Source of the DNA: Trachythela sp. YZ-2020
Taxonomy: Eukaryota; Cnidaria; Anthozoa; Malacalcyonacea; Clavulariidae
DNA length: 64,000 nt
Assembly: GCA_016169945.1 (NCBI GenBank)
Contig: JADLSH010000279.1
Span: 2,542,001-2,606,000, forward strand
Direction of reading: 5' to 3'
A program made the translations under genes and the position numbers. The notes beneath the pieces were generated by a model. The model was not told the DNA's origin. It did not search any database and saw only the letters and a list, made by a program, of their open reading frames with translations. Below are positions 11,460 through 21,012 of the stretch, piece after piece. Every line of letters begins with the position of its first letter. The stretch's first letter is position 1.

Positions 11460-11918
11460 CAGTGTTGTAAAAATTACCAAAAAAAAAGTAACGAGTAAAA
11501 ATTACAATTACTTCTCCGGAAAAGTAATTATTACAAATTACTTGTTAAAAAGTAATTAATTACTAATTACTTTTCAGATTACTTTTTTCTTTATAAGATA
11601 ATATTTTTATTTAGATTCATCCATATTCATATTGTTTTCGCACTGTCCAAAGCAACGCTACGCGACAGTACAATGTCATGAAGTATTTACCATGATCTAC
11701 GATGTGATCGCGGATCAGTAACACTGCAGGCTCTCGAAGAAGAACTTCTTACACAGAAGTAACGCAAAATTACTTTTGCAAAATGTTACTCGTTACCTTC
11801 AAAAAGTAATTAATAACGTTACAAAATTACTTTCGTACAGAAAGTAATAAATTACCGAAAAATTACTCAAAAAGTAATTAGCAACGCGTTACTTTAGCAA
11901 CGAGTATTTACAACACTG
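11460..11918. mobile_element. hAT-like non-autonomous element, exact 8-bp target duplication
   Basis: The ends CAGTGTTGTAAA and TTTACAACACTG are flanked by the direct repeat AATTTCAA (11452-11459 and 11919-11926). The interior is made of AAGTAATTA/TAATTACTT motifs. An 8-bp duplication with CA...TG ends is typical of hAT. Confidence 0.85.
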
Positions 11919-11934
11919 AATTTCAAGTTGTTCT

Positions 11935-12240
11935 CTAAAGGCCATGTTACGCGGGGCGATTTTTGCTGCAACTTGCAACGCAATTTCTGCACAGAGCCAT
12001 GTTATGTAGAAATGTACGCACAGAAAAATACTGAACATGGCCCGCGTATCACTTCATCAATATTACATGAGCATTCTCACCATTTCTTTAACTTTGTTGA
12101 TCACAATTTCTCTGCGAACTAGTATATATACCTTTTACCAAACATCGCTCTGTGTCCGAAATTGCAGAAGGTGCAATGTGAAATATACAATTACTTTATG
12201 GTTTCCGTGTTTGGATGGCCTGATCCAAACACGCGGGAAT
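11935..12240 (+). repeat. Dispersed GGCCATGTTACGCGG repeat, copy 1 of 5
   Basis: Shares GCTGCAACTTGCAACGCAAT and CAGAGCCATGTTATG with copies at about 14275-14522 (-), 23650-23830 (+), 35285-35490 (-) and 36655-36870 (-). Short frames with AATCNAI-like peptides in several copies are this repeat, not genes. Confidence 0.75.
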
Positions 12241-13260
12241 GTTGCGAGAGTTAAGAAAAGCGCGCGAAATCTCGAGCCGAAGGCGAGTGATTTTGCGAGC
12301 TTTTCTTAACTCGTTATATACATGTTATTTTATAATGATTCTTCATGTATAATTAAGCTGCTACCTTGCACATTATTGTTTGCGATTGTACTTTTCCTTT
12401 TTATAGAATTCGCATATACCCCATTGATAAATTCCATCTTATTACAACATGTTGCTCTTCATAAGCCCCCACATTCTCTCAACTCAATGTTGAGTTTATG
12501 TCATGGTAAATTACCAACAGTTGTTTGGAGGTCGTTTGCGACGCACGTTTTGTCCAAGATTATAGTATAGAGACCATTCTACTTTAGAAATATGCAATCC
12601 TACAGAACTAAGGTACTGGTAACGATAAGCTTTATGCAAATTTCGTTTCACCCTTGCCCTTGGACTTGAACATAAATCATTCCAAGCAGTCTAGCCTTGA
12701 ACGCTTGAACTTTGCCGTCAACTTCACCTTATCCCTATAGCGACGGTATACACAAGCCGGGGGAAAATTATTGTAAACTATTTTTTCACAAAAATAATAT
12801 ACGAAAATCCCATTTTCTGTTCCTAGTAAGACAAAAACTCAACATTCTGGATGTTTGCATTTGACATTCGCTAAAAACAGTCAGGCAAGGGCCCACGTAC
12901 AAGCTTTTATATATGTCTAACGACATCTTGCACTGGGCGGAAGGCTTATGTCGTTATGATTGACAATGTTAAAAGCTTAATACGATTAAGCTAGGATCCA
13001 TTTCCACAACAAGTCTCAAGGCAAACGGTCAATTGACAAACGCGACTTAACTCAACGAAAAATTCAAGTACTTTTTGAAGACAGAAGGTTTCTTGAAACA
13101 GTAGGTAAGCTGTAACTTGACAAATAATCTCATATGCCTTTTAAAAATTTAGCAGAATGTTTTTTTAAAAATATTATATTTAAAAAATAGGCCGCACTTG
13201 GCTATTACTATTCACAACCCTCTGTCTAACGGTCTTAACTTCGCTAGACTGTCAAAATGA
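12240..13260. other. No gene recognised between repeats
   Basis: Contains one short hairpin, GAGTTAAGAAAAGC.. with GCTTTTCTTAACTC (about 12248-12312), and otherwise AT-rich sequence. Confidence 0.45.
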
Positions 13261-13282
13261 CTTTAACCTTTTTGAAGCAGCT

Positions 13283-13680
13283 CAGACACAAACCACGGCA
13301 GCTTATTGTAGAATACTACCTACACTAAATCCCCACGTTTGAGCTATCTTTTTCAGATAGTTCAGACACAAACCACGGCAGCTTATTGTAGAATACTACC
13401 TACACTGGACCACCACGTTTGAGCTATCCTTTTCAGATAGTTCAGACACAAACCACGGCAGCTTATTGTAGAATACCATATACACTAAATCCCCACGTTC
13501 AAGATATTTTTTTAGTTAGTTCAGACACAAACCACGGCAGCTTGTTGTATAAAACACTACCCACATGCACTGAACCACCACGTTCGAGATATCTTTTTCG
13601 GGTAGCTCAGACACAAACCACTTCAGCTTATTGTAGACTACTACCTGCACTGAATCCCCACGTCTGAGATATTCATATTA
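13283..13680 (+). repeat. 80-bp satellite array (about 5 copies)
   Basis: CAGACACAAACCACGGCAGC recurs at 13283, 13363, 13443, 13522 and, degenerate, 13608. Each is followed by TTATTGTAGAATACTACCTA and CCACGTTTGAGCTATC. Monomers of the same unit occur reversed near 3470, 25990-26100 and 26545-26600. Confidence 0.85.
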
Positions 13681-14568
13681 AACTTTTTGGGATAAGGTCA
13701 ACTATAGTCTAACTGTTTCAGACCTTACCACTTAACTTTATGCGAATTAACCTAATTTTTTATGCAAAGAAATTGCTACGTTCAAATTCCTAAGTTTTGC
13801 GTTTCAGATTTAAAAGTTAGGATGTGCTATATAGGGCTTGCTTCGTTACCTAAAATTTTGCAAAAGTTTGCATGTGTAATGTTTACACAAGTAACCGTTG
13901 CAAAGAAATTTCAAATAACGTAACTAAGCAACGAGTAAACAACTGTAAATACAGTCATGGAGACTGATGTCAACAATAAATGATGTTTACATTCGCATGT
14001 TTGTTTTTACTGTAAGCGCACTGATCCACGTTGATGCTTTGAGGTGTACATTTTAAGGCCATCTCTCTCTTAACACCCCCCCCCCCCCTCATTCGCAACT
14101 AGAAATACACGAATGTGTACCCATTTAGATTTATTCATAGGCGAAATCTAGGGGATCCGGGGGCATGCTCCCACAGAAAATAGAGCCTCTAAAATGGTAA
14201 AAAGCTATAAGGATAAATCGATCAAGTTTTGATTCTCGCTTTTCTGGGCTGTTTAAACGGAAGCAACGCAATGCAATTTTGGACACAGAGCGATGTTAAG
14301 TAAAAAGTTTATTTGCAGAGAAATTGTGAGCACGAATCTCGTTTTACTTTGCCGATATTTTTCTTGCTAAACATGCCCAGAAGGTAACAAAGAAATGAAT
14401 GAGAATGATAATATCGGTGAAGTGAAACGCGGGCCATGTTCAATGTTTTTCTGCGCATATATTTCTACATAACATGGCTCTGTGCAGAAGTTGCGTTGCA
14501 AGTACTCCGTGTAATATGGCCTGACTTCGAGTACCCTCTAGTTACATATTCTCAAATTAGAACTGAAA

Positions 14569-17125
14569 ATGAATTATTCTAGTTTTTTCAAGATGGCCAG
14601 TGTTGAACCAGCTGTGACGGAGCAGCCTGAACAAGCAGCACTTGATGTTGCCCCACCTACTGAGGGGGTCCCACCCTCGTCCGCACCAGAGGTATGGAGT
14701 TCTGGACTGTGTGGCTGTTGTGGTGACATGGGCTCGTGTAAGTACATTGTAAAGGTCTGTTGACACGATCCGATTTGTCGGATGCGATTCTCCTCCCGAC
14801 GTATGTGATTTCACACAATACAGCAACAACTACACTTTTTGCCATGTATGAGCCAATAGCCCATTGAACTATATATACAAACTGGAACGCTAACTCAATA
14901 CGGCAACCCTGATAATAGGATGAAGCCAAGCTAGTTTTTCTGAGTTTTGAGTTGAAATACTTAACGCCGAACATTGGGCTGTATATGAAATTGAAGCTAT
15001 TAAAAAGTTCTATTTGATATAAAAACTTCAAGACTTTAGGCAAAATGGAAATACTTAAAAAATACAAAAACAACCGCAATTTTGTAAAATACGGCAAATT
15101 TTCCTTCAAAGTTTTAAGTATCCCCCTTTTACGTAAAGTCTTGAAGTTTTTACATCAAATATAACTTTTTAATAGCTTCAATTTCATATACAGCCCAATG
15201 TTAGGACTTCGGCGTTAAGTATTTCAACTCAAACTCAGAAAAACTGAATTAAGCTGGCTTCAATCCCCCCCCTGCGTTAGCGTTCCAGTCGACGTCTATT
15301 ATAGTTCAATGTAATAGCCTTACTCTTGTCAACAAATCCAGTAAATCACATACGTCAAGAGGAGAATCTGGTCGTGTGAACGCAAAATTGCTTTCAGACT
15401 AAAATGCGTTAAAATTAATAGTACCCGAATTCTAATTCCCAAGATAGCTTCACGACATCGATCTGATAACGTTCTGATGACATCGATCTGATAACGTCCC
15501 CCCCCTGTTAACGTTCCAGAACCGCTACACCACTGGGTTAGATGTGTTCCCGTGTGAACGCAATAGCCGAAATCGTGTAAATTTGAGTACGGAGCCTAAT
15601 AAAAGCATTTCTCCAAAATGCGTTGCAGTAAGCCACGTTTTTGTCGCGGTCACGTATCTCTCAAAATTTTGAAGTGCGCCGGGAGGCGGGAACCGTATTG
15701 AAATGCGTGTTGTATGACGCGCAACACTTACAGTCGTCTTGATTTCAAGTGAAATATACATATTTGACATGGCTTCGAGCGCGCACACTTTTCAATGTCG
15801 CGTAGCGAAATTTCACGCGACACATGTTTCTCGAAGTTTAAACTGGCTTTATTAAATACCTCTCTCTAATAAACCTTTCTCTCTCTTAGCGAGCGTTCAT
15901 AATTCACGTGGTGGGGGGCTATGAGGATTTTGCATTTTGAAAGAATATTTTTGGACAACCCCCCTTTTCGCCCAATATATTTTTCAGTGACATACAAATT
16001 TTCATGACCTGAACCCCAAACAACAACACATTCAAGAAATGTGAGCTTCTATTTGTTTTCATTCTGTACGATTTGTCATCATGGTGTTTGAAATGATAGT
16101 TTTAGAAAAGTAAGAAAAACCCAACCTCCGATCTCTACCTAATTTTCTGTTCTGTGACAGGGAATACATTGCATTTACACCCAGGTATTTTTTCTTGGTG
16201 TAAATGTACAACTGACCTACCCTGATTGATGTTTGGCCTCTCTTCTTGGCCTCAAAAACATTTTGGCAACCCCCCCAGACAAAATGTTGGCACTCCCCCA
16301 GACAAAATGTTGGCACCCCCCCCCCCCAGACAAAATGTCTGCCCCCCACACACCTCTCTAACAAACACATAAAAAGCTCTCTCTTTCTGATTAACTACAA
16401 TTGTCTTGGGCCTCGTGGAATGTTTTGCACTTCAATACTTGCTTGTAAACTGAGCAATAAAATGAACGAGTATTGCTACCCCTAGCTAACACGACCTTAA
16501 CCCCAACCCTAACCGAAAACCATTTTTATAAACTAAAGATCGCTCTATGTTATATATTGAATTAACTACAGGTTGTCTTGGCATGTTTTGCACTCCAATA
16601 CTTGCTTGTAAACTAAGCACTAAAATGAACGAGTGTTGCTGTGCCGGTTGCATAGGACCAGCATCGCTCAGGACAAAACATCGCACACAACATGAAATAC
16701 AGGTATAGTATTACTGTATTAGATAATATTTCAACCATTCAAATGTACACGAGACTTGTCTACTTGAGGGGTAAGATTGTCTGGTTGGAATTGGAAATTT
16801 TTAGTCGCCCAAGTGCATGGTAACCAGGGAATAAAATCTGGTTGACAAATTTAATACCAAGTCGATTAATATCAATGAAGACTTATTGATCAAATAATCT
16901 ACATGCACTCGCACATTACTTGGTACTTTTATCATATATAATACTGTATAATAATATTGTACTAACAACATTAATTCTCATAAAAAAGTAATGTTTAATG
17001 TGATTGACTTACCGACAAACTTTATGTTTCATTTTCAGGGCTCAGTCTGCACAGATAGCCTTCTAAGTTGCTTATGCATGCCATGTGCTTTGTGTCAACT
17101 CGCTCGCGATTTGAAAACAAGATAG
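14569..17125 (+). CDS. PLAC8 (cornifelin-like) family protein, gene 3 of 3
   Basis: Exons 14569-14737, 16572-16702 and 17039-17125 join (phase 1, then 0) into 128 residues. A second in-frame ATG at 14593 (AAGATGG context) would give 120. Exon 1 has a short acidic/Pro N-terminus, then VWSSGLCGCCGDMGSC. Here CCGD replaces the usual CFDD. Exon 2 gives CLGMFCTPILACKLS, CCCAGCIGPASLRTK. Exon 3 gives GSVCTDSLLSCLCMPCALCQ and LARDL, then a stop. Donors are GTAAGT and GTATAG; acceptors are AACTACAG and ATTTTCAG. Intron 1 holds a MITE-in-MITE insertion (14753-15383) and, 180 bp upstream of exon 2, a decayed copy of exon 2. This is the shortest and most diverged of the three genes. Confidence 0.86.
14753..15383. 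mobile_element. PIF/Harbinger-like MITE split by a hAT-like insertion (PLAC8 gene 3 intron 1)
   Basis: The halves 14753-14861 and 15312-15383 match the uninterrupted element at 36463-36639 (CGATTTGTCGGATGCGATTC, TATGTGATTTCACACAATAC, AAATCACATACGTCAAGAGG). It was disrupted by the element at 14862-15311. Confidence 0.82.
14862..15311. mobile_element. hAT-like palindromic MITE, copy 1
   Basis: The ends CATTGAACTATA and TATAGTTCAATG are flanked by CAATAGCC (14854-14861) and TAATAGCC (15312-15319), an 8-bp duplication with one mismatch. The arms contain ACTGGAACGCTAAC and GTTAGCGTTCCAGT. It produces a chance 150-codon minus frame and shares it with copy 2 at 32539-32975. Confidence 0.87.
15384..16390. 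other. Rest of PLAC8 gene 3 intron 1
   Basis: No gene. At 16250-16345 a C-rich tandem repeat (CAGACAAAATGTTGGCAC, about four copies) precedes the decayed exon. A GACATCGATCTGATAACGT duplication lies at 15453-15498. Confidence 0.6.
16391..16490 (+). pseudogene. Decayed duplicate of PLAC8 gene 3 exon 2
   Basis: About 100 bp match the true exon 2 (16563-16660), including TTTTGCACT-CAATACTTGC and ATGAACGAGT. The acceptor ACAG has become ACAA, a small insertion near 16411 shifts the frame, and the copy runs into a TAG (CCCCTAG) about where the second Cys cluster should be. It is therefore a dead exon from a local duplication of about 175 bp. Confidence 0.8.
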
Positions 17126-17494
17126 CCATCCAGTCACATTTTGAGGCCAGGAGACTCCATGCCATTGTTGGACATGCATTATTTGTTTATCATGTTAAGT
17201 CTGTCTATCAAGAAACAATATTTATGTCTTGAGCTACATTTTATAACCAAGAGTGTGTAAAACTAATAGATAGTGCAATAGTTCTAAGATAATGTATTTA
17301 TATAACTGTAATTATATTAGATTGTTTCGGCGGTGGAGTAGGATATAAAACTACCTGACAAAAAAACAATAAGAACTTCAACTCCACTGCTGAATCTTTG
17401 TTAGAGTATACACCACGCGTTCAAGTATATTAATGTATACATGTTTGCATCTGAGGATGAACAGTTGCATATAGAAACATCGCAGTGCAGTGGC

Positions 17495-17857
17495 TAGCCT
17501 GCTCGCAGACGTTGTTAAAAACAAACGTCTGCTGAACCGAACACGCCAGAACGAGTTCTGCTATTTTTCCCTCAACCAATCAGAATTTACCTTCCAAATT
17601 CTGGAAAGTGACGTTTCGCGGTATATTCAGCATAATTAGCATAATTTTAAATTCAATATGGAGTTCAACAAAGCTGTGAGCAAATTATTATAATTAATTT
17701 ATGCATTTTCACAAGAATCACGCTTTTATATCAGAGATTCTGATTGGACGATCAAAATAGATGTTGTGAAATAGCAGAACTCGTTCTGGCGCTTGGTTCA
17801 GCAGACGTTTGGTTTTCGTAGCTTGGCGTGAGAAAAACAACGTCTGCGAGCAGGCTA
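17495..17857. repeat. Inverted-repeat MITE with TA-type ends
   Basis: TAGCCTGCTCGCAGACGTTG faces CAACGTCTGCGAGCAGGCTA; inner arms pair around AACGAGTTCTGCTATTT. The terminal TA on both sides fits a Tc1/mariner-like duplication, but no transposase is present. Confidence 0.75.
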
Positions 17858-18639
17858 TATGCAGTGGCGGACACTTCACAAAATATTGGGGGTGCAAACT
17901 TAGGTTGTCAACATATAACCATCTTTTTGCTGCTGCAAATCTCAGTTCTTAAAAGCTATCATTAAAAGGCTTTGAGAAATTATCGGGGGCGATCGCCCCT
18001 CTTGTCCCCCCGTAGTGTCTGCCACTGCCGCAGTGGTTATACGTCAGACACTGGATCCCAAAATGGAAATGCTATTTGTCCGACAAGTATTTTTCTCGTT
18101 CTTTCAACATGCTAAAATGATACCACATAAATATCAATGATTTGAAGCAAATCCTTGGTAGTCAAGTGATTTAGGTATCTGCCTTGTAATCGCTTGCACA
18201 TAGGTTGGAATAGCACTCAGAATTCATGTACATAAACACAGAACAGGTGGCCTGATCTGTTAGGACCTGCTAGAGTTAGGGAAGGGGTTAGGAAGAAGAG
18301 GCAAGGTTCAGGTTAATTTATTCAGGACGAGTTTTCCATCTCAACTTTTCCGTCTAACATTCCTGTCAAAGGATGGGAAAGTTAGAGATGGGTTTCAGCT
18401 GGTAACATTGAAAAGAGACTGGGATTAAGGGTTTCGGAATTTGCAGATCTATTTGTGCAATGGTTATTCATATCAAATGGAAATCTGTCAGACGAGTTTC
18501 CCGTCTTAGACGGAAATCCATCTTCCAATATGAATTCAGCTACTGTGTCGAACAAATAGCGGTTACACATTGGGATCCGGTGTTGGACAAACCATTTTAA
18601 GGTTTCAATTAGCTCAGTCAATCAGTGTATAAAGCCTAA
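17858..18639. other. No gene recognised
   Basis: Contains G- and C-rich patches (GGGGGCGATCGCCCC at about 17986) and CGTCTAAC/GTTAGAGATGGG half-palindromes near 18300-18500. The 79-codon minus frame here has no recognisable domain. Confidence 0.4.
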
Positions 18640-18978
18640 TACACGTAAAACGCACAAGTTGTAACAAACCTGCAGCAGATTTGTACCAATGCTGTCTCAA
18701 CAACTTGTTATGCATTCGTACTGCTTGTTCCCAGCTTGTTGGCAAGTTGTCAACGGCTTGTTGACAACTTGCTACAAGGTTGTCGACTCAACAGACTTGT
18801 TACAAGTTGTTCCAACAACTTATTATCATCCTGCATTTCGACAACTTGTTGACAAGCTGTAAGTGACAACCTTGTGGCAACTTGATAAAATGACAGCATT
18901 GTTACAACTTGTTGACAAGCTTGCTACAAGTCTGTTGCGAACAAATCTTGTTGGCAAGATGTGAGATTTTTACGTGTA
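18640..18978. repeat. TACACG-type multi-hairpin element, copy 1
   Basis: The ends TACACGTAAAACGCACAAG and GTGAGATTTTTACGTGTA enclose about 300 bp built from reiterated CAACTTGTTACAAG/CTTGTTGACAAGTTG half-palindromes spaced 20-25 bp. Relatives are at 21381-21740, 26102-26539 and 28546-28891. Non-coding. Confidence 0.82.
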
Positions 18979-19990
18979 GATAAACACGATAATCATCAGA
19001 TTAAAACCTGCCAAAATGCTCTTCACAAACATGAATGTTTTATGTGAGAATAAACAATGTTTTTACCAGCGACTGTTCATCAACGAAGATACACATAGCC
19101 ATTGTAGACTTGTAGTAAGCTTACTTATAATTAGGTCGTGGACAACTCGCCACAAGCTGGCCTTGGAACAACCTAACAAGCTGCAGTGCAAATACACATT
19201 AACTATTTTACTAAAGGCGACTGCCAACTTCTTGTATTCTTAATTTGAAATACATACAAATAAAAGCGTGTTATATATACTTACTTGAAACCTGCGTGCA
19301 TAAACCATATCTTTCACAAAATAGCCTGAAACTCTCCGTTTATTAAAACTTATGCGCAAGTATTTTGAAAATTTTCTGCAACGAAGCTTTTTGAATTGTT
19401 GTTCCACGTGCACGGACATGGGTCGGAAATTTCCGATTAGATTCGACTACGTTCCGAGCCGATTTGACACTGATCTGAAAACAACAAACTGTACTGTGCT
19501 ATTCAGCAGCAACTCGCGGAAATATTGGTCGCGGACATGCGGACATTTTGTTTAGCGCGTGCGGAATTATTATTGCGGCGACAAATTTGCGGGGAGGGGA
19601 GGGGGGTGGGGAATCAATCTACCAAATGTAAGCATAAAATAATGTATGTCCGCCCGTCTGTAACCAAAGTTTGTTTGTTATAAAATATTTTATCTTTTCC
19701 TTTCAAAACACCAGTTACACCAGTCCGGTTGACCAAAAATTACTGGTGGTATAATAAAATACGCTCCCTGTAGGTTTACGTGGTGATAATAGAATTTTTG
19801 TTTTATTAATTTATTACCGATTTATTGATATATTTACACAAAAAACAATGCGGTTAACATATCTAACCACGACTTGCTAAAATGCAGATCAATTATTAAA
19901 TTGTTGACAGTTCTCACCGTCCTCTGGTAAAAATACTCAAACAACTGAAACAAGCGCCGTCTATCTGGCATTGACAGACCTACTGCTAAA

Positions 19991-20177
19991 ATGACAAGAC
20001 TTCTATACTTATTATCATTCGTTTCGGATTTTAAAAGCTCTCAAGCAGGAGCTGCAATTAATGACCAAAAAACAGCTAAACGCTGTTAACTGGGGCTTTC
20101 CATTGGCAGGCCACAAACTCGCTGAGTTAGTATACAGCTGCTCAAAAACCTCCTCCAATTGTACGGAAGTTTTCTAA
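19991..20177 (+). pseudogene. Broken PAN/apple-domain exon, paralog of the minus-strand gene nearby
   Basis: A + strand frame from 19991 begins MTRLLYLLSFVSDF, which resembles a short signal peptide, and stops at TAA after AKRC. In the overlapping frame the sequence continues AVNWGFPLAGHKLAELVY. That matches AINWGLPLAGHKLDATPI in the PAN domain of the intact gene at 21013-24908. A frameshift plus the early stop at 20175-20177 disable it. The MITE at 20235-20517 lies just downstream. It appears to be an inverted, decayed duplicate of exon 1. Confidence 0.68.
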
Positions 20178-20234
20178 AGAAAGGAGCAATTGTCAAATTG
20201 ATACAATAAGAATTACCGTGCGAAAAGCTGCGTA

Positions 20235-20517
20235 TACACGAATCGCGAAATTCGGCGCGCATCCAAATGACGCGTTCTGAGTCGGGCAAAAATCGCAGTT
20301 AAAGAAAAACATGTAGCTGTGACTGGATGATTTAAAATATGCGTATTAAAGTATTCAAATGTTCAGTCACGCATTCGTGTTTTTATTGTTGTGATATGTA
20401 ATCACGAATGCAGGACTGAACATTTGAACACTTTAATACGCATATTTTAAATCATCCAGTCACAGCTACATGTTTTTCTTTAACTGAGATTTTTGCCCGA
20501 ATTTCGCGATTCGTGTA
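20235..20517. repeat. Inverted-repeat MITE next to the PAN pseudogene
   Basis: TACACGAATCGCGAAATTCG faces CGAATTTCGCGATTCGTGTA. The arms pair almost fully around the loop at about 20385, and the interior resembles the 7297-8013 element (GACGCGTTCTG, TTAAAATATGCGTATTAAAG). Confidence 0.8.
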
Positions 20518-21012
20518 TTACAGGGCCGATTTTAGTGTGCAGTATTGCACATTTTGTGCAGTATTGAATGTGAAAGTGTGCAGTACTGAAAATTTGAAAT
20601 TTTTAGTTTCAATTTCGTATTACAAGTGCCATAGCAACAAAACACAGGCAATAAAAGGGGCAGGGGTTACGCCTAGGTCTTGTGTTGGGGAGACGGGTTG
20701 TCTTTTTCCCAAAATACAGGAAATGGCATTTCAGAGACTCCAGATTTCAAAATTTCTCGGAGGAGGATCACTGCACCTCCGTAAACTATGGTTACAATTT
20801 CTTCCTCTACCACTGAAAACGAGTACTTAAGAGTACGTCAAGGGGCATACCCATTCTCTGAAGAGTGCACTATTGAAGATTTCTTAGAATAGGCCCTGGC
20901 GTATTATCTGCATTGTTCCGGAGTTCCTGGCAAATAGACCAAAAAGCCAAAAGACGAACTATTTATCCTAAACATAGAAAGACAAAAAATCGAAAAATCC
21001 ATTAACGCTGTC

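Noticed and set aside
14657..15109. 150-codon minus frame sharing a long peptide with a + frame at 32730-32936
   Set aside because: The shared peptide comes from two copies of the same palindromic MITE; no domain, and the frames run across element edges.
16490..16520. Interstitial telomeric repeat (AACCCCAACCCTAACC)
   Set aside because: Only about two imperfect units; too short to call a telomeric relic.
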